Positions 36,849 through 46,964 of a stretch of 64,000 bases of DNA are shown here, one piece after another. Numbering within the stretch: position 1 is the first letter of the stretch; each line of letters opens with the position of its first letter. A program made the translations under genes and the position numbers. Under the pieces are notes generated by a model. It was not told the DNA's origin, did not search any database, and saw only the letters and a program-made list of their open reading frames with translations. Source of the stretch: Methanosarcina sp. ERenArc_MAG2 (lineage in GTDB: Archaea; Halobacteriota; Methanosarcinia; Methanosarcinales; Methanosarcinaceae); contig JAMXHR010000001.1 of assembly GCA_023955635.1 (NCBI GenBank), positions 368,990 to 432,989 on the forward strand, read 5' to 3'.

Positions 36849-38002
36849 TTACTCAAGCTTTACAAAGAATATTGCAAGAAGCACCAGCGCACTTCCGAAA
36901 AATACGGACTCATAACCGAAGGGTTTGAGAAAAAAACTTCCAAAAACCGGGCCCAACCCGAGACCAGCATAAATTCCTGTATTAAAAAGCCCCATTGCAA
37001 AACCGCTGGAGCTGATTCTGGAAACGGCCGTAATAAGCCCTACGACCGCGGCCCCTCCTCCCGCTCCGATAAGGATGAAAGCAAGTATGGGAATCTTTAC
37101 GGAGAGAAAGATGCCTGCTGCTGCAAGGATTACTCCTGCTTTTACTATATTTTCAGAATTGATGTCTGCCCTGCCTGCTGTCAGGGAACTCAGCATTGCG
37201 GCCAGATAAGAAGCTGAGATTGCCAGCCCAAGTTCAGGCTTTGTTAGAAAGCCTGCGCTGTAGTCTGGATAGTTTGCAGTTAACAGGCCTGTGGACCCAT
37301 AGAGAATAACCGAAATTCCCCATATCTTCCCGAAACTACTTTTAAAAATGATTTTCCTGGCGCTTTTCAGGTAACTTTTGAGTTCGGAAACCAAAGAGAC
37401 ATCCGGCTCATTCTTTACAGAATTATCACTATTTGAAAGAACAAATCTTTCCTTTTTTCTGTCTGAAGAAAGCAATTCTTTTGTTCCCGATAAAAGAAAT
37501 ATACATGAAAGGCCTGCCAGAAGGGTGAAGGCGCCTATTGCGGTTTTAATGCCATGTACGGCAAGTACTCCAGAGAAGAAAACACCTGCTGCCAGCCCGG
37601 CATTTAACAGGAAGTTAAATTCCCCCAGGCTGCGCTGACTGTCTTCCCATCCTGCAAGCATGGAGAAAGCTGCAGGAAAAAAGCCCCGCAGCCTACACCT
37701 TCTAAGAACCTGGAAATTCCAAGAATCCATAGGCTGTCAGAAGAAAAAATAAGAACGCCCGAAAAGGCAGTCAGCAGTACTCCAAATGCTATAACCTTCA
37801 GGTTCCCAATCCTGTCTGCCAGGATTCCAAGGGGCACAAGAGAAAGAAAGGCCCCCATAAAATACCCGGAAAAGAGCAGGTTTGAGACAGTAGAATTTCC
37901 GCTGCCTACTCCTGCAAGTTCTGGAAGAATGGGAATTACTGCATTGGAGAGTCCCTGAATAGCAAAAACTGAAGAATAGAGTGTGAGTTTTTTGAAGTTC
38001 AT
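36849..38002 (-). CDS. major facilitator superfamily permease, frameshifted
   Basis: A transporter of about 384 residues with 12 predicted helices. The N-terminal part (LYSSVFAIQGLSNAVIPILP, MGAFLSLVPLGILADRIGNL with the MFS loop motif, ISRFLEGVGCGAFF) is joined to the rest by adding one base to the run of six at 37677-37682. The middle loop between helices 6 and 7 is charged (SSDRKKERFVLSNSDN). The second half includes IGAGGGAAVVGLITAVSRIS. Substrate unknown; drug or metabolite efflux is common for this group. A dead partial copy lies upstream at 38330-38730. Confidence 0.82.
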
Positions 38003-38329
38003 GGGCTTTTCTTTTTTTATGTTTAACCTTATACTATAGTTAACTACTTAATTTCCTTTACGAGATTACAGTTTTTCAGTGTTTCAGCGTTTTCCAGGTA
38101 AAATTCTTGAGTGAATTAGTGTAAATATTAGCCTGAAACTATAATTTATATACTCGATGCTAATTTCCCTGGTTTCCGAAAATTATTCCCGAATATCAAA
38201 AATTCCGTGAGATAAATATCTTACGCTATCCAGTGCGGGGAAAATTCTTGATTTAAAACCTGAATAAGAGCTTATCTGAAGGCTATTTTTTCACTCTTTT
38301 ATATAAGGGCTCCTGCCAGGACACAGCTG
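38003..38329. other. intergenic, no gene seen
   Basis: AT-rich spacer upstream of the MFS gene. It probably contains its promoter (for example ataatttatatactcg, 38140-38155), but nothing else is seen. Confidence 0.35.
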
Positions 38330-38730
38330 TTTGCTATAAACAATTTTTCGAAACTCATAAAGCCTGTAAAAAACTCTGCAGTAATAAGAAGCAAGAGAAA
38401 GCAGGAGCAAGAGAAATCTTGTATAGATAATTTTTTTAAAAAGCCCCATTAAAAGGCCCCTATCCGCATTTATTCTGGTAACAGCCAGGGCAAGGCCTAG
38501 GGTCGCAATTCAGGATCCTCCACCAAGGCTTGAGAATCCCAATAGGTATTTTCTCGCAAGAAAGGGCTCTCTCCGAGGAAGTAGGCGGAAAAGAGCAGGC
38601 TTGAAGCAAGCCCTCCTGGAGTTGGGGTTCAGGTCCGCAAGCTCCAGAAGGATAGGGATAACAGCGTTAGAGAGCCCATAATTGTAAAAGCTGCTCCGTA
38701 AATTAAAAGCCTGGCAGGGTTAGCACTGAA
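38330..38730 (-). pseudogene. decayed, internally deleted MFS permease copy
   Basis: Minus-strand translations give an N-terminal piece (RLLIYGAAFTI and, after a shift, NAVIPILLELADLN; compare LTLYSSVFAIQG and NAVIPILPELAG of the neighbouring permease) at about 38545-38725, and a C-terminal piece (IATLGLALAVTRINADRGLL, MGLFK; compare VVGLITAVSRISSSGFA, MGLFN) at about 38435-38528. The central helices are missing. It is a dead duplicate of the adjacent gene family. Confidence 0.75.
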
Positions 38731-39045
38731 AAACCCGTAATTAAGTATATAGTTTCTTATTACAGCAGTTTCCTGGAATTCACTTCCCAGGGCTTGAAAT
38801 GCCGAGGGTAAATCCTGCCAGGCTTTTTTAGCAATTTGCAGGATTTTGATCTATTCCATAGTTGTATTAATCATATATTATAATATATGTATTATTAAAT
38901 CTGTATTAGTAAAATTAGATCATATATTTGCATAAATTATATATTATAAAATACGTATTATATACTACTCATTTGTAAAATCAGATCTGGCTGCTACTGT
39001 AATATAACATTTTTATTATACTAAATCGGATAGAATGCATAGCTA
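38731..39045. other. AT-rich intergenic
   Basis: Contains two similar segments around atatattataatatatgtat (38873) and atatattataaaatacgtat (38939), so an old local duplication may be present. No gene. Confidence 0.35.
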
Positions 39046-39240
39046 TTTATATAATTAGTTTGAATAAGGATGATTGTAAGATGTGAGCGGGAAACTTTTT
39101 TCACATACCATACCCCCACTCCCCATATGACCCCCCACTCCCCAACCCGCTCACAATCTTCTACTCTTTACTTACGTTTTTGGGAATATTCATGTTCTAT
39201 TTTACTTTTTAATTTTATCTCTTTTATCTTTATATGTTCT
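39046..39240. ncRNA. candidate structured RNA or DNA element with G-quadruplex motif
   Basis: AAGATGTGAGCGGG (39078-39091) pairs with CCCGCTCACAATCTT (39146-39160), with one bulged base. The loop contains C5, C4, C6 and C4 runs (39113-39143), which on the minus strand read G4-N3-G6-N6-G4-N3-G5, a strong G-quadruplex motif in otherwise AT-rich DNA. A TATA-like tatttatataat (39045-39056) lies about 25-30 bases upstream on the plus strand. No ORF is convincing. Whether it is transcribed is unknown. Confidence 0.4.
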
Positions 39241-39394
39241 TTTACCCGTAATTGATTTTCACATCAATAAGAGTTTCAGAATCATTTTCATAATCAGAAA
39301 CTCAATTCGTCAGCAGGAATCTGAAAATTTAACGATCCAATTTTTGTGTTTCAGGCAGCTAGAAAACAACTAAACTAAACTCTAAAAATTAGGT

Positions 39395-39700
39395 TTAAGT
39401 GTTGGCAAAGCCTGTTTGCGCTATATATACCCAAAATGCAACTAAGGCCACTATTACAAAAATCACAATCATTAACAGAAATTTTAGTATTTGCTCAAAA
39501 TTCATTTTTACGTATTGGTGTGCGAATAGGCTTATTATCCCTGCTGATATTTATATATAAGGTGCTATATATATCCTGTCATCGAAGCTGAATTCCGCTG
39601 ATACAAGTGGCATTATTATTGCTATTAACATTAGTATCAGCGTGAACGTTGTCAATACAGTCAATTTGAACCATTTTTCAAAGTCGAATTTGAATTCCAC
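39395..39700 (-). pseudogene. small two-helix membrane protein gene with an in-frame stop
   Basis: From GTG 39700 the frame encodes VEFKFDFEKWFKLTVLTTFT and a helix LILMLIAIIMPLVSA, reaches TAA at 39551-39553, and stays open in the same frame to TAA at 39395 with a second helix (ILKFLLMIVIFVIVALVAFW). A TATA-like TATAAATATA lies about 25 bases upstream of the GTG. It may be one broken gene of about 100 codons or two separate small proteins. TAA is not recoded in Methanosarcina (pyrrolysine uses TAG). Confidence 0.45.
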
Positions 39701-40253
39701 GTTTAAGCATTGTTGTGTATATTTATACTGTTTTACAGTTATGATCTTTGTAGTAATCTGGAAGGAAATTTGGGATAGCTATTTTCGCACGTCTATCTCG
39801 AAGGTATACCTCACCTAACCACACACATATAGTTAGAAGCTAATTTAAAAGGCCAGGGCTATCATTCGGGATAAAGATAGGCATTTCCCTGGCTATGGAA
39901 GGACCAGTTGCACATAAATACAGATTTTATAGTAAAACTTATTCACCTTATACGAATTTGAAAATAAGGGAAATTAGGAAGAAAAAGAAATCTATCTTGA
40001 CTTTGCCAAATTAGACAGTTACTCCAATCGCTGTTGTCTATTTCACTGCGCCAATATATTTGGCATATGTGATTTTATGATGGCACTTTACTTTGAAATG
40101 TGACATAGTCGAGATAAGCAAATGAAAATACTCGATTTTTGATAATTTCATTACAGCTAGAGCGGTGGCGCGGAGATATCCCGTTGCTTACAGCGGGGTG
40201 CGCCAGCGCAACTTTTATGTCATATTTTTGTTAACCAGCAGCTGATTTTTTCA
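39701..40253. other. intergenic with two hairpin structures
   Basis: Besides the double hairpin at 40181-40210, GCCAGGG-CTATC (39852-39863) pairs with GATAG (39876-39880) and CCCTGGC (39887-39893) to form a bulged stem. No coding signal is seen. Confidence 0.4.
40181..40210. repeat. GC-rich double hairpin
   Basis: CCGTTG-CTTA-CAGCGG (stem closed with one G-U pair on one strand) is followed after three bases by TGCG-CCAG-CGCA, within a GC-rich island (40160-40211) in AT-rich surroundings. It is reminiscent of IS200/IS605 element ends, or of a terminator for the pyrophosphatase gene ending at 40254. Confidence 0.5.
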
Positions 40254-42694
40254 TTACTCTTTTGCTGGGATTCTCATTCCGTAGAATGAACGCCACACAA
40301 AGAATAACGCAATCACGAGGAATATGCCGCCTACATATGGAGCCACGTTTCTGAACGACTCGGAGATCGCGATTTCCATGGCTAATAAACCAAACAGGGT
40401 GGTAAACTTGATGATCGGATTCAAGGCCACTGATGAGGTATCTTTAAAAGGATCGCCTACTGTATCGCCTACTATTGTTGCTTCATGTAAAGGTGTGCCC
40501 TTTTCCTGCAGGTCTACTTCTACGACTTTTTTGGCATTATCCCAGCATCCGCCGGCATTGGCCATGAAGACAGCCTGGAACAATCCGAATACAGCGATGG
40601 AGATCAGATAAGATACAAAAAACGCCACCGGTTCGTTCCCGTTTACGGGCGCGGAGAGGAAGGAAAATGCCAGGGTAAAGGAAAATATGGCAATAAATAT
40701 GTTAAACATGCCCTGTTGTGCATACTGGGTACATATCTTTACCACTTCTTTTGATTGTTCTATGGATGCCTTCTGGCTGGCATTTTCATCCAGCTGGATG
40801 TGTTTCTTGATGTATTCAACCGTACGGTAGGCTCCGGTAGTTACTGCCTGGGTTGATGCCCCGGTAAACCAGTAGATTACAGAACCTCCGGCTAATAGTC
40901 CGAAGATAGTATAGGGATTGAGCAGGGTCAGGATTTGTTCCGGTTGTACCCCAAGGACGTTCTTAATAACCAGAATCAGCGAGAAGATCATTGTTGTGGC
41001 GCCAACCACCGCTGTACCTATTAAAACCGGTTTGGCTGTGGCTTTAAAGGTATTTCCTGCTCCATCATTGGCTTCCAGATAGTGTTTAGCTTTATCGAAA
41101 TCCGGTTTAAAGCCAAATTCTTTTTGAATCTGTTTCTCTACGTTGGGAATGGCTTCTATAAGTGACAGCTCATAAATGGACTGGGCATTATCTGTTACCG
41201 GTCCATAGCTGTCAACGGCTATGGTAACCGGGCCCATGCCAAGCATTCCGAATGCCACCAGGCCGAATGCAAATATGGAGGGGTAGATCATTATCTCGCT
41301 CAAACCATATCCGCTGGCATAATAGGCAACAAACATCAGTGCGAGGAATAACATGCCGATCCAGAACGCGCTGAAATTGCCTGCAACCAGACCGGATAGA
41401 ATGTTCAGAGACGGGCCGCCTTCGCGGGAGGCTTTGACAACTTCGGCTACGTGTCTTGAGTTAGGGCTGGTAAATATTTTGGTAAATTCGGGAATTAAAG
41501 CTGCTCCCAGGGTACCACAGCTTATTACTACTGACAGTACAAGCCAGAGCTTCTGCAATTGGACAGGCACTCCGGAGCCCGGACCTAATAGATAATAGCT
41601 TACAGCAAAGGTTACCACGATGGAAAGGATGGAGGTAATCCATACCAGACTGGTCAGGGGCTGTTCAAAATCGAAATCTTTTTTGCTGCCGAATCTTGCC
41701 TGGCTTAAGGCTCTGTTGATGTAGAACGAACTTACTGAGGTAATTATCATAAGTACACGCATGACAAAGATCCACGTAAGCAAGATTCCTGTCAGGGCAG
41801 GCTGCACAGCCAGAACAATGAAAGATACCAGAGCCACGCCGGTTACACCATAGGTTTCGAATCCGTCTGCGGTTGGTCCAACGCTGTCACCTGCGTTGTC
41901 TCCAGTGCAGTCGGCAATAACACCGGGATTACGTGGGTCATCTTCTTTTATTCCAAAGGCTATTTTCATCAGGTCGGAACCGATATCGGCTATCTTGGTA
42001 AATATTCCGCCGGCAATACGTAAAGCACTGGCTCCCAGGGATTCTCCGACTGCAAAGCCTATAAAACTTGCTCCGGCCAACTCTCTGGGAACAAACAGCA
42101 ATATGATTAACATCATTATCAGCTCAACGCATACCAGAAGCACTCCTATACTCATTCCTGCATCGAGAGCAATATTTAATAGTTTCAAGGGTTTTGTTTC
42201 CAGGGAAGCGAATGCGGCTCTGCTGTTAGCCAGAGTATTCATACGAATGCCGTACCAGGCGACACTGTAGGAACCCAGTATTCCTATTACAGTCCAGGCA
42301 AGGATAAGCAGTACTCCGCTAAGAGGTGTTTTCTGCAGAAAACCAAAGTAAAAAGCTATGCAGATGCCGATAAAAGCAAATAATATGCACAGTAATTTAC
42401 CCTGTTGGATAAGATAGGTTTTGCAGGTCTCGTAAATTATGTCGGCCACATCCAGCATAGATTGATGGGCCCTGATTTTTTTACCTGCATGAACTGATAA
42501 AAGCCGAATAGCATACCTAATATACAGACCATGATGCCGTAGAGCAACAAATTATTTTGCCCCTGACTCAAATTTGGAATCTTAAGATTTGCCTCACTGG
42601 CAGCTGCTATTGCCGGTGTTAGCGACAGCATGGTCAGGCTAAGCAGGCCTTCGTGTATCGCCTTGACCACCCTTTTTTTGATTATAATCTCCAT
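40254..42694 (-). CDS. hppA: membrane-bound pyrophosphatase 1 (divergent type), frameshifted near N-terminus
   Basis: An ion-pumping pyrophosphatase of about 813 residues once repaired. Catalytic segments are KEDDPRNPGVIADCTGDNAG and DSVGPTADGFETYG, and near the end NAGGCWDNAKKVVEVDLQ and [18 protein letters not shown]. The usual GNTTA motif reads GNTFKATAKP here, with lysine at the position that makes activity independent of potassium in other family members. An N-terminal extension (from MEIIIKKRVVKAIHEG, with a signal-like LSLTMLSLTPAIAAA) is joined by adding one A at the run 42476-42482. It corresponds to the Mvp1 type of M. mazei. Confidence 0.88.
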
Positions 42695-43653
42695 TTAGCC
42701 GATCACTTCTCTCATAATATTTTTGAAAACAATTGACAGTGATATCGTTTCATCCTTCTTATTTATGAACTGAGTAACTTTAATTTTATTCTAAAGTATT
42801 ATTACAAATTATTATAAATTTACTTTCGTTGGAAGTAAATAGTGATTTTTGTTTAAACTATGACTTATGCAGTTGAATTGAGAAATCAATAGCATGAAAC
42901 ATGAAATGTACGAAACAAGATACTAGTCATTCCTTCTATGTACTTGTTTTTTCCCTCAAGTGCTTAAGTTCTATAAATTTTTTACCATTTTTCATCTAAA
43001 TTTTCTGGTAATCCCTTTCTTTCTAATAATATTAGCTGTTTTCCCATCTGCACATCATAAACAAAGTAGAGATTTACAGGCCAACGCATATGCAGTATAA
43101 TACCTGCAGTATAAAATGAAGAACTGATACAAAACAGGACTTGCTTGAAATTAAATCCGAAAAATCTACTTTTTGTAGATGTTGTTTTGCTTTTCTTAGC
43201 TCAGTTTCTATCAACTATTAAAGAAACCAATAAATTAATGACAGAATAATCAATTATTATAATTTTCAAGCCTCTGTGTGTTCAACTGATAAGGTAAAAA
43301 ATTACGGTATTCCACTGCCCAATCGCTAAAAACAGGGCTTTTTGCTCTCAATTCATAATTTAAATTGTTTAAAGAGCATACCGGGGCAAAAAAGGATGAA
43401 TAAAAGTTATTTTATGTAATTAATGGATAATTATTTGTCAAGTAGATTTATATAACATAATTTTAACTATGTGTATGCTGATATTGAAAAATTATGTATC
43501 ATCACCAGCTGAATGTACAGTTAATGTAAATTTCCAATTAGCAATCGAATGTTAGCTATATAAAAGCTCATTCAATTATTATCACAAGAAGTACTTCGGA
43601 GTATTGAGCACCCAAATATTTTTCATATTTTCTTCCAGAGGATGGTTATATTT
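42695..43653. other. divergent promoter region between the two pyrophosphatases
   Basis: About 950 AT-rich bases without a gene. A clear TATA element for the plus-strand gene, TATATAAAAG (43557-43566), lies about 90 bases before its start. I could not single out one for the minus-strand gene. No operator palindrome stands out. Confidence 0.5.
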
Positions 43654-45687
43654 ATGAATGTCTTAATCTACCTTGCACCAATATGTGCCTTTATTGGTCT
43701 GATTTTTGCAGGTATGTCCTATAAAAATGTCCAAAAAGAAGGCGAAGGAAATGATGCCATTAAAAAAATCACTGCGTTAATTCATCACGGAGCCATGGTT
43801 TACCTTCACAGGCAATACCGCGCAATCGCTGTCTTCGTCGTTTTATTTGCAGTTATAATTGCATTAATTCTTCCAAATGGATCTATAACCGCAATATGTT
43901 TTGTTTTTGGTGCAATGCTATCTGCAGCAGCCGGCTATGCAGGTATGCTTACAGCTACCACTGCGAACGGCAGGACCACAAATGCTGCCACAAGAGGCAT
44001 TGGTCCTGCTTTTAGAGTTTCATTTGCATCGGGCACCGTTATGGGGATGAGCGTTGTAGGTCTCGGCCTGTTTGGGTTATCTGCTTCGTTTATAATTATT
44101 GCAAATACTTTTACAAACCTTGATTTAATTACAGTTATGAATATCGTTGCAGGCTTTTCACTCGGCGCGTCGTCTATTGCTCTCTTTGCCCGCGTCGGTG
44201 GCGGAATATTTACCAAAGCTGCTGATGTCGGTGCTGACCTTGTGGGCAAGGTTGAAATCGGAATCCCGGAGGATGACCCGAGAAATCCTGCTGTAATTGC
44301 CGATAATGTCGGAGACAACGTCGGAGATATTGCAGGCATGGGGGCCGATCTCTACGAATCATATGTCGGTTCGATCGTTGCAACAATGCTTCTTGCAGCA
44401 TCGACATCAGCAACAACGTTCCCCGGTGTTTCAATTCTGAACGTTATTATGGTTCCACTGCTAATCTCGGCTGTTGGAATTCTTGCATCCGTTGTCGGTA
44501 CGTTTTTTGTCCGTACAAACAAGACAGAGTCTTCCGCAATCCATATGGCATTTAATTTGGGGTTGATTGCCGCAATCGTTCTTACAGTCATTGCCTCATA
44601 CTTCGTTACATCTCAGCTTCTCGGAGCGTACGGATTGAAGGTCTTCTTTGCAACTGTTGCAGGGCTTATCTCCGGTTTCCTTATCGGACAGATCACAGAG
44701 TACTACACATCATATGATAGAAAGCCGACCCGTATGGTTGCAGATTCCTGTGTAACCGGTTCAGCTACGAATATTATCACAGGTTTTGCAAAAGGAATGG
44801 AATCAACTCTCTGGCCTGTTATTATCATCAGTGCTACGATCTATATTTCGTACCAGCTTTCGGGCCTCTACGGTATAGCTATTGCAGCCGTGGGAATGCT
44901 TGCAACACTTGGGATCTCACTTTCGGTCGATGCATACGGTCCTGTAGCTGACAATGCAGGAGGTATTGCAGAGATGTCCCAGCAGAAGGAAGAAGTTCGC
45001 CAGATAACCGACACACTTGACGCGGTAGGAAACACGACTGCAGCTATGGGCAAAGGTTTTGCAATCGGCTCCGCAGCTCTAACTGCACTTGCTCTCTTTT
45101 CTTCATATGGTATTGCAGTAAATCTCACTGTTATTGATATTATGGACCCAAACGTGTTTATTGGGCTTACCATAGGTGCAATGCTTCCTTTCCTTTTCTC
45201 GTCAATGACAATTCTGGCTGTAGGAACTGCAGCAGGTGAAGTCGTAGTTGAGGTAAGGAGACAGTTTAAAGAGATTGCAGGTTTAATGGAGGGCAAAGCC
45301 GATCCTGATTACGACAAATGTATTGCAATCTCAACGCACTCCGCTCTGAAAGAGATGATCGCACCCGGTGTGCTTGCAATTATTTCACCTCTTATAGTCG
45401 GACTCGTACTCGGTCCCGGCGCACTTGGAGGGCTGCTTGCAGGTTCGGTAGTATCAGGTTTCATGCTTGCAATTACAATGTCTAACGCAGGCGGCTCGTG
45501 GGATAATGCGAAAAAATTTATCGAAACCGGGAATTTCGGCGGAAAGGGTTCAGATGCTCATAGAGCAGGTGTCACAGGCGATACTGTGGGAGATCCTTTC
45601 AAGGATACAGCAGGGCCGGCAATTAACATTCTCATTAAGCTAATGAGCATTGTGGCGGTCGTGTTTGCACCTTTGTTTATGGTCTGA
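43654..45687 (+). CDS. hppA: membrane-bound pyrophosphatase 2, potassium-dependent type
   Basis: A 677-residue membrane pyrophosphatase with about 16 helices. Active-site segments are [38 protein letters not shown], and the C-terminal [20 protein letters not shown] and [20 protein letters not shown]. The cation motif is [20 protein letters not shown] with alanine, the potassium-dependent form. The M. mazei relative is known to be a sodium-pumping enzyme, so this is probably Na+-translocating; that is inference. Start [15 protein letters not shown] at 43654 is preferred over ATG 43642, which directly abuts the GAGG ribosome site. Confidence 0.93.
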   Translation: MNVLIYLAPICAFIGLIFAGMSYKNVQKEGEGNDAIKKITALIHHGAMVYLHRQYRAIAVFVVLFAVIIALILPNGSITAICFVFGAMLSAAAGYAGMLTATTANGRTTNAATRGIGPAFRVSFASGTVMGMSVVGLGLFGLSASFIIIANTFTNLDLITVMNIVAGFSLGASSIALFARVGGGIFTKAADVGADLVGKVEIGIPEDDPRNPAVIADNVGDNVGDIAGMGADLYESYVGSIVATMLLAASTSATTFPGVSILNVIMVPLLISAVGILASVVGTFFVRTNKTESSAIHMAFNLGLIAAIVLTVIASYFVTSQLLGAYGLKVFFATVAGLISGFLIGQITEYYTSYDRKPTRMVADSCVTGSATNIITGFAKGMESTLWPVIIISATIYISYQLSGLYGIAIAAVGMLATLGISLSVDAYGPVADNAGGIAEMSQQKEEVRQITDTLDAVGNTTAAMGKGFAIGSAALTALALFSSYGIAVNLTVIDIMDPNVFIGLTIGAMLPFLFSSMTILAVGTAAGEVVVEVRRQFKEIAGLMEGKADPDYDKCIAISTHSALKEMIAPGVLAIISPLIVGLVLGPGALGGLLAGSVVSGFMLAITMSNAGGSWDNAKKFIETGNFGGKGSDAHRAGVTGDTVGDPFKDTAGPAINILIKLMSIVAVVFAPLFMV

Positions 45688-46469
45688 TATCCATCTTTCC
45701 ATATTTCTTATTTTTTTCGCAGTAGTGCTCGGATTCCTAATTTTTTTCTCATAATTGTTTGATTTCTGCGGTAGCACTGCAGTCCTTAAAGTAAGCCTCA
45801 TGTTCATCGATGCAATATTTTATTTATTATAGTTGTTTGCGTGCTATGGGTATTTAATTTACTTGATATCTAAAAGGAATACGCTTTCCTATTTGAAAAT
45901 AGTATATTAAAAACTTTTCGCTTTTTAACAGTTTAAATCCAGGTGCTTAAATCCGATTCATGGGTAAAAACAGGAAAAATGGGATAATTAAATCGGCAAA
46001 AATCTACAGCTTCGGACGTAAATATCTACATTGATTTATTCAGGATTCTATTACCTGGAAGACGCTAAAAGCACAGAAAAGCTGTACTCGTTTTTGTAAA
46101 TATTAATCGTCTCGAACACAGCGTGAAAGACTTCGTGCTGTTGTGATTACATCTCAACTCCCAGAATCTAGGATTTCCTGTGATCCTGAAGTGGAACTCG
46201 GGAAGGACAGCGCACTGCAGAGCTGCAACTCTGCCGAATCGTGTATTCCCGAAGTGGAATTTAGGTGGCTCAATTCGGAAGATTCATCTTTTCGTTTGAG
46301 ATTGGTGAAGAAATTAGGTAGTTACCTATATTTAGCATGAAAATGCTGCCATCTGCAATCATTTTCATGTAGTTGTGCATGTTACTCAAGGAATATCATG
46401 TTCGTTTTCTGTGCTTTCCCGGTCAAAGCAGGAGAAAGCTAGTATAAAGCTGAAACAAGTCAGGAGAGG
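45688..46469. other. intergenic, no gene seen
   Basis: T tracts just after 45687 (attttttTcgc and aatttttttctc) probably end transcription of the pyrophosphatase gene. The segment 46143-46340 stays open on the plus strand for 65 codons but has no ribosome site and no familiar pattern. Confidence 0.4.
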
Positions 46470-46928
46470 TCAGTTAACTCCCCTTACCTGCAATAACTGG
46501 AACTCGATTTCGTCCGGAACTGTGGCCAGGAAAACAAACGTATTATACCCGAGTTTCTGAACTTCTTTGATCGCATTTGCCTGAACTTCGCTCAAATCTT
46601 TTGAGTCACTTACAATACAAAATGATTTTCTGTTTCCTGTGTTTACAAGGAAATTAAAGACACTTCCATGGGTATTCAGGAATGCAACCAGATTTTTAAG
46701 TTCATCCCAGGTATTACACATGTGAATGTTTTTGGATCCCATATTTTCCACATACCAATCTCTGCTCACATAGGAATAGGATGCATACTGCTCACTCAGC
46801 TCATCGTAAGCTTTTTGGATTCTGTTAATATCCTTCCTAAGGTTTACCCATTTCCAGTTCTGTGTTGTGAAATAGCGGGCTGCTACTATCTCAAAAATTG
46901 CCTGTTTATCTTCATTTTCGAGTCTCAT
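46470..46928 (-). CDS. conserved-looking protein of unknown function
   Basis: A 152-residue soluble protein. The N-terminal half is helical and basic/aromatic (EIVAARYFTTQNWKWVNLRK, YDELSEQYASYSYVSRDWYV). The C-terminal half, FLVNTGNRKSFCIVSDSKDL, SEVQANAIKEVQKLGYNTFV and FLATVP, has the alternation of strand, lysine, strand, helix and strand seen at the end of some PD-(D/E)XK nuclease folds, but I cannot see a full catalytic set. It lies 36 bases downstream of the dihydropteroate synthase-like gene, in the same direction. Function not assigned. Confidence 0.65.
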   Translation of the reverse strand: MRLENEDKQAIFEIVAARYFTTQNWKWVNLRKDINRIQKAYDELSEQYASYSYVSRDWYVENMGSKNIHMCNTWDELKNLVAFLNTHGSVFNFLVNTGNRKSFCIVSDSKDLSEVQANAIKEVQKLGYNTFVFLATVPDEIEFQLLQVRGVN

Positions 46929-46964
46929 TTTTTCACTTCTCTATTTTGTCTGCGTTTCTTGTGC

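Noticed and set aside
39070..39255. 61-codon plus-strand frame over the G-quadruplex hairpin
   Set aside because: Low-complexity proline/threonine/histidine text caused by the C runs; no ribosome site.
39551..39553. Recoded stop codon (pyrrolysine) in the small membrane gene
   Set aside because: Pyrrolysine uses TAG; this stop is TAA.
42695..43653. Replication origin in the long divergent gap
   Set aside because: No Cdc6/Orc1 gene nearby and no repeated origin-box motifs were found.
46143..46340. 65-codon plus-strand frame after pyrophosphatase 2
   Set aside because: No ribosome site, no recognisable pattern and isolated position; probably chance.
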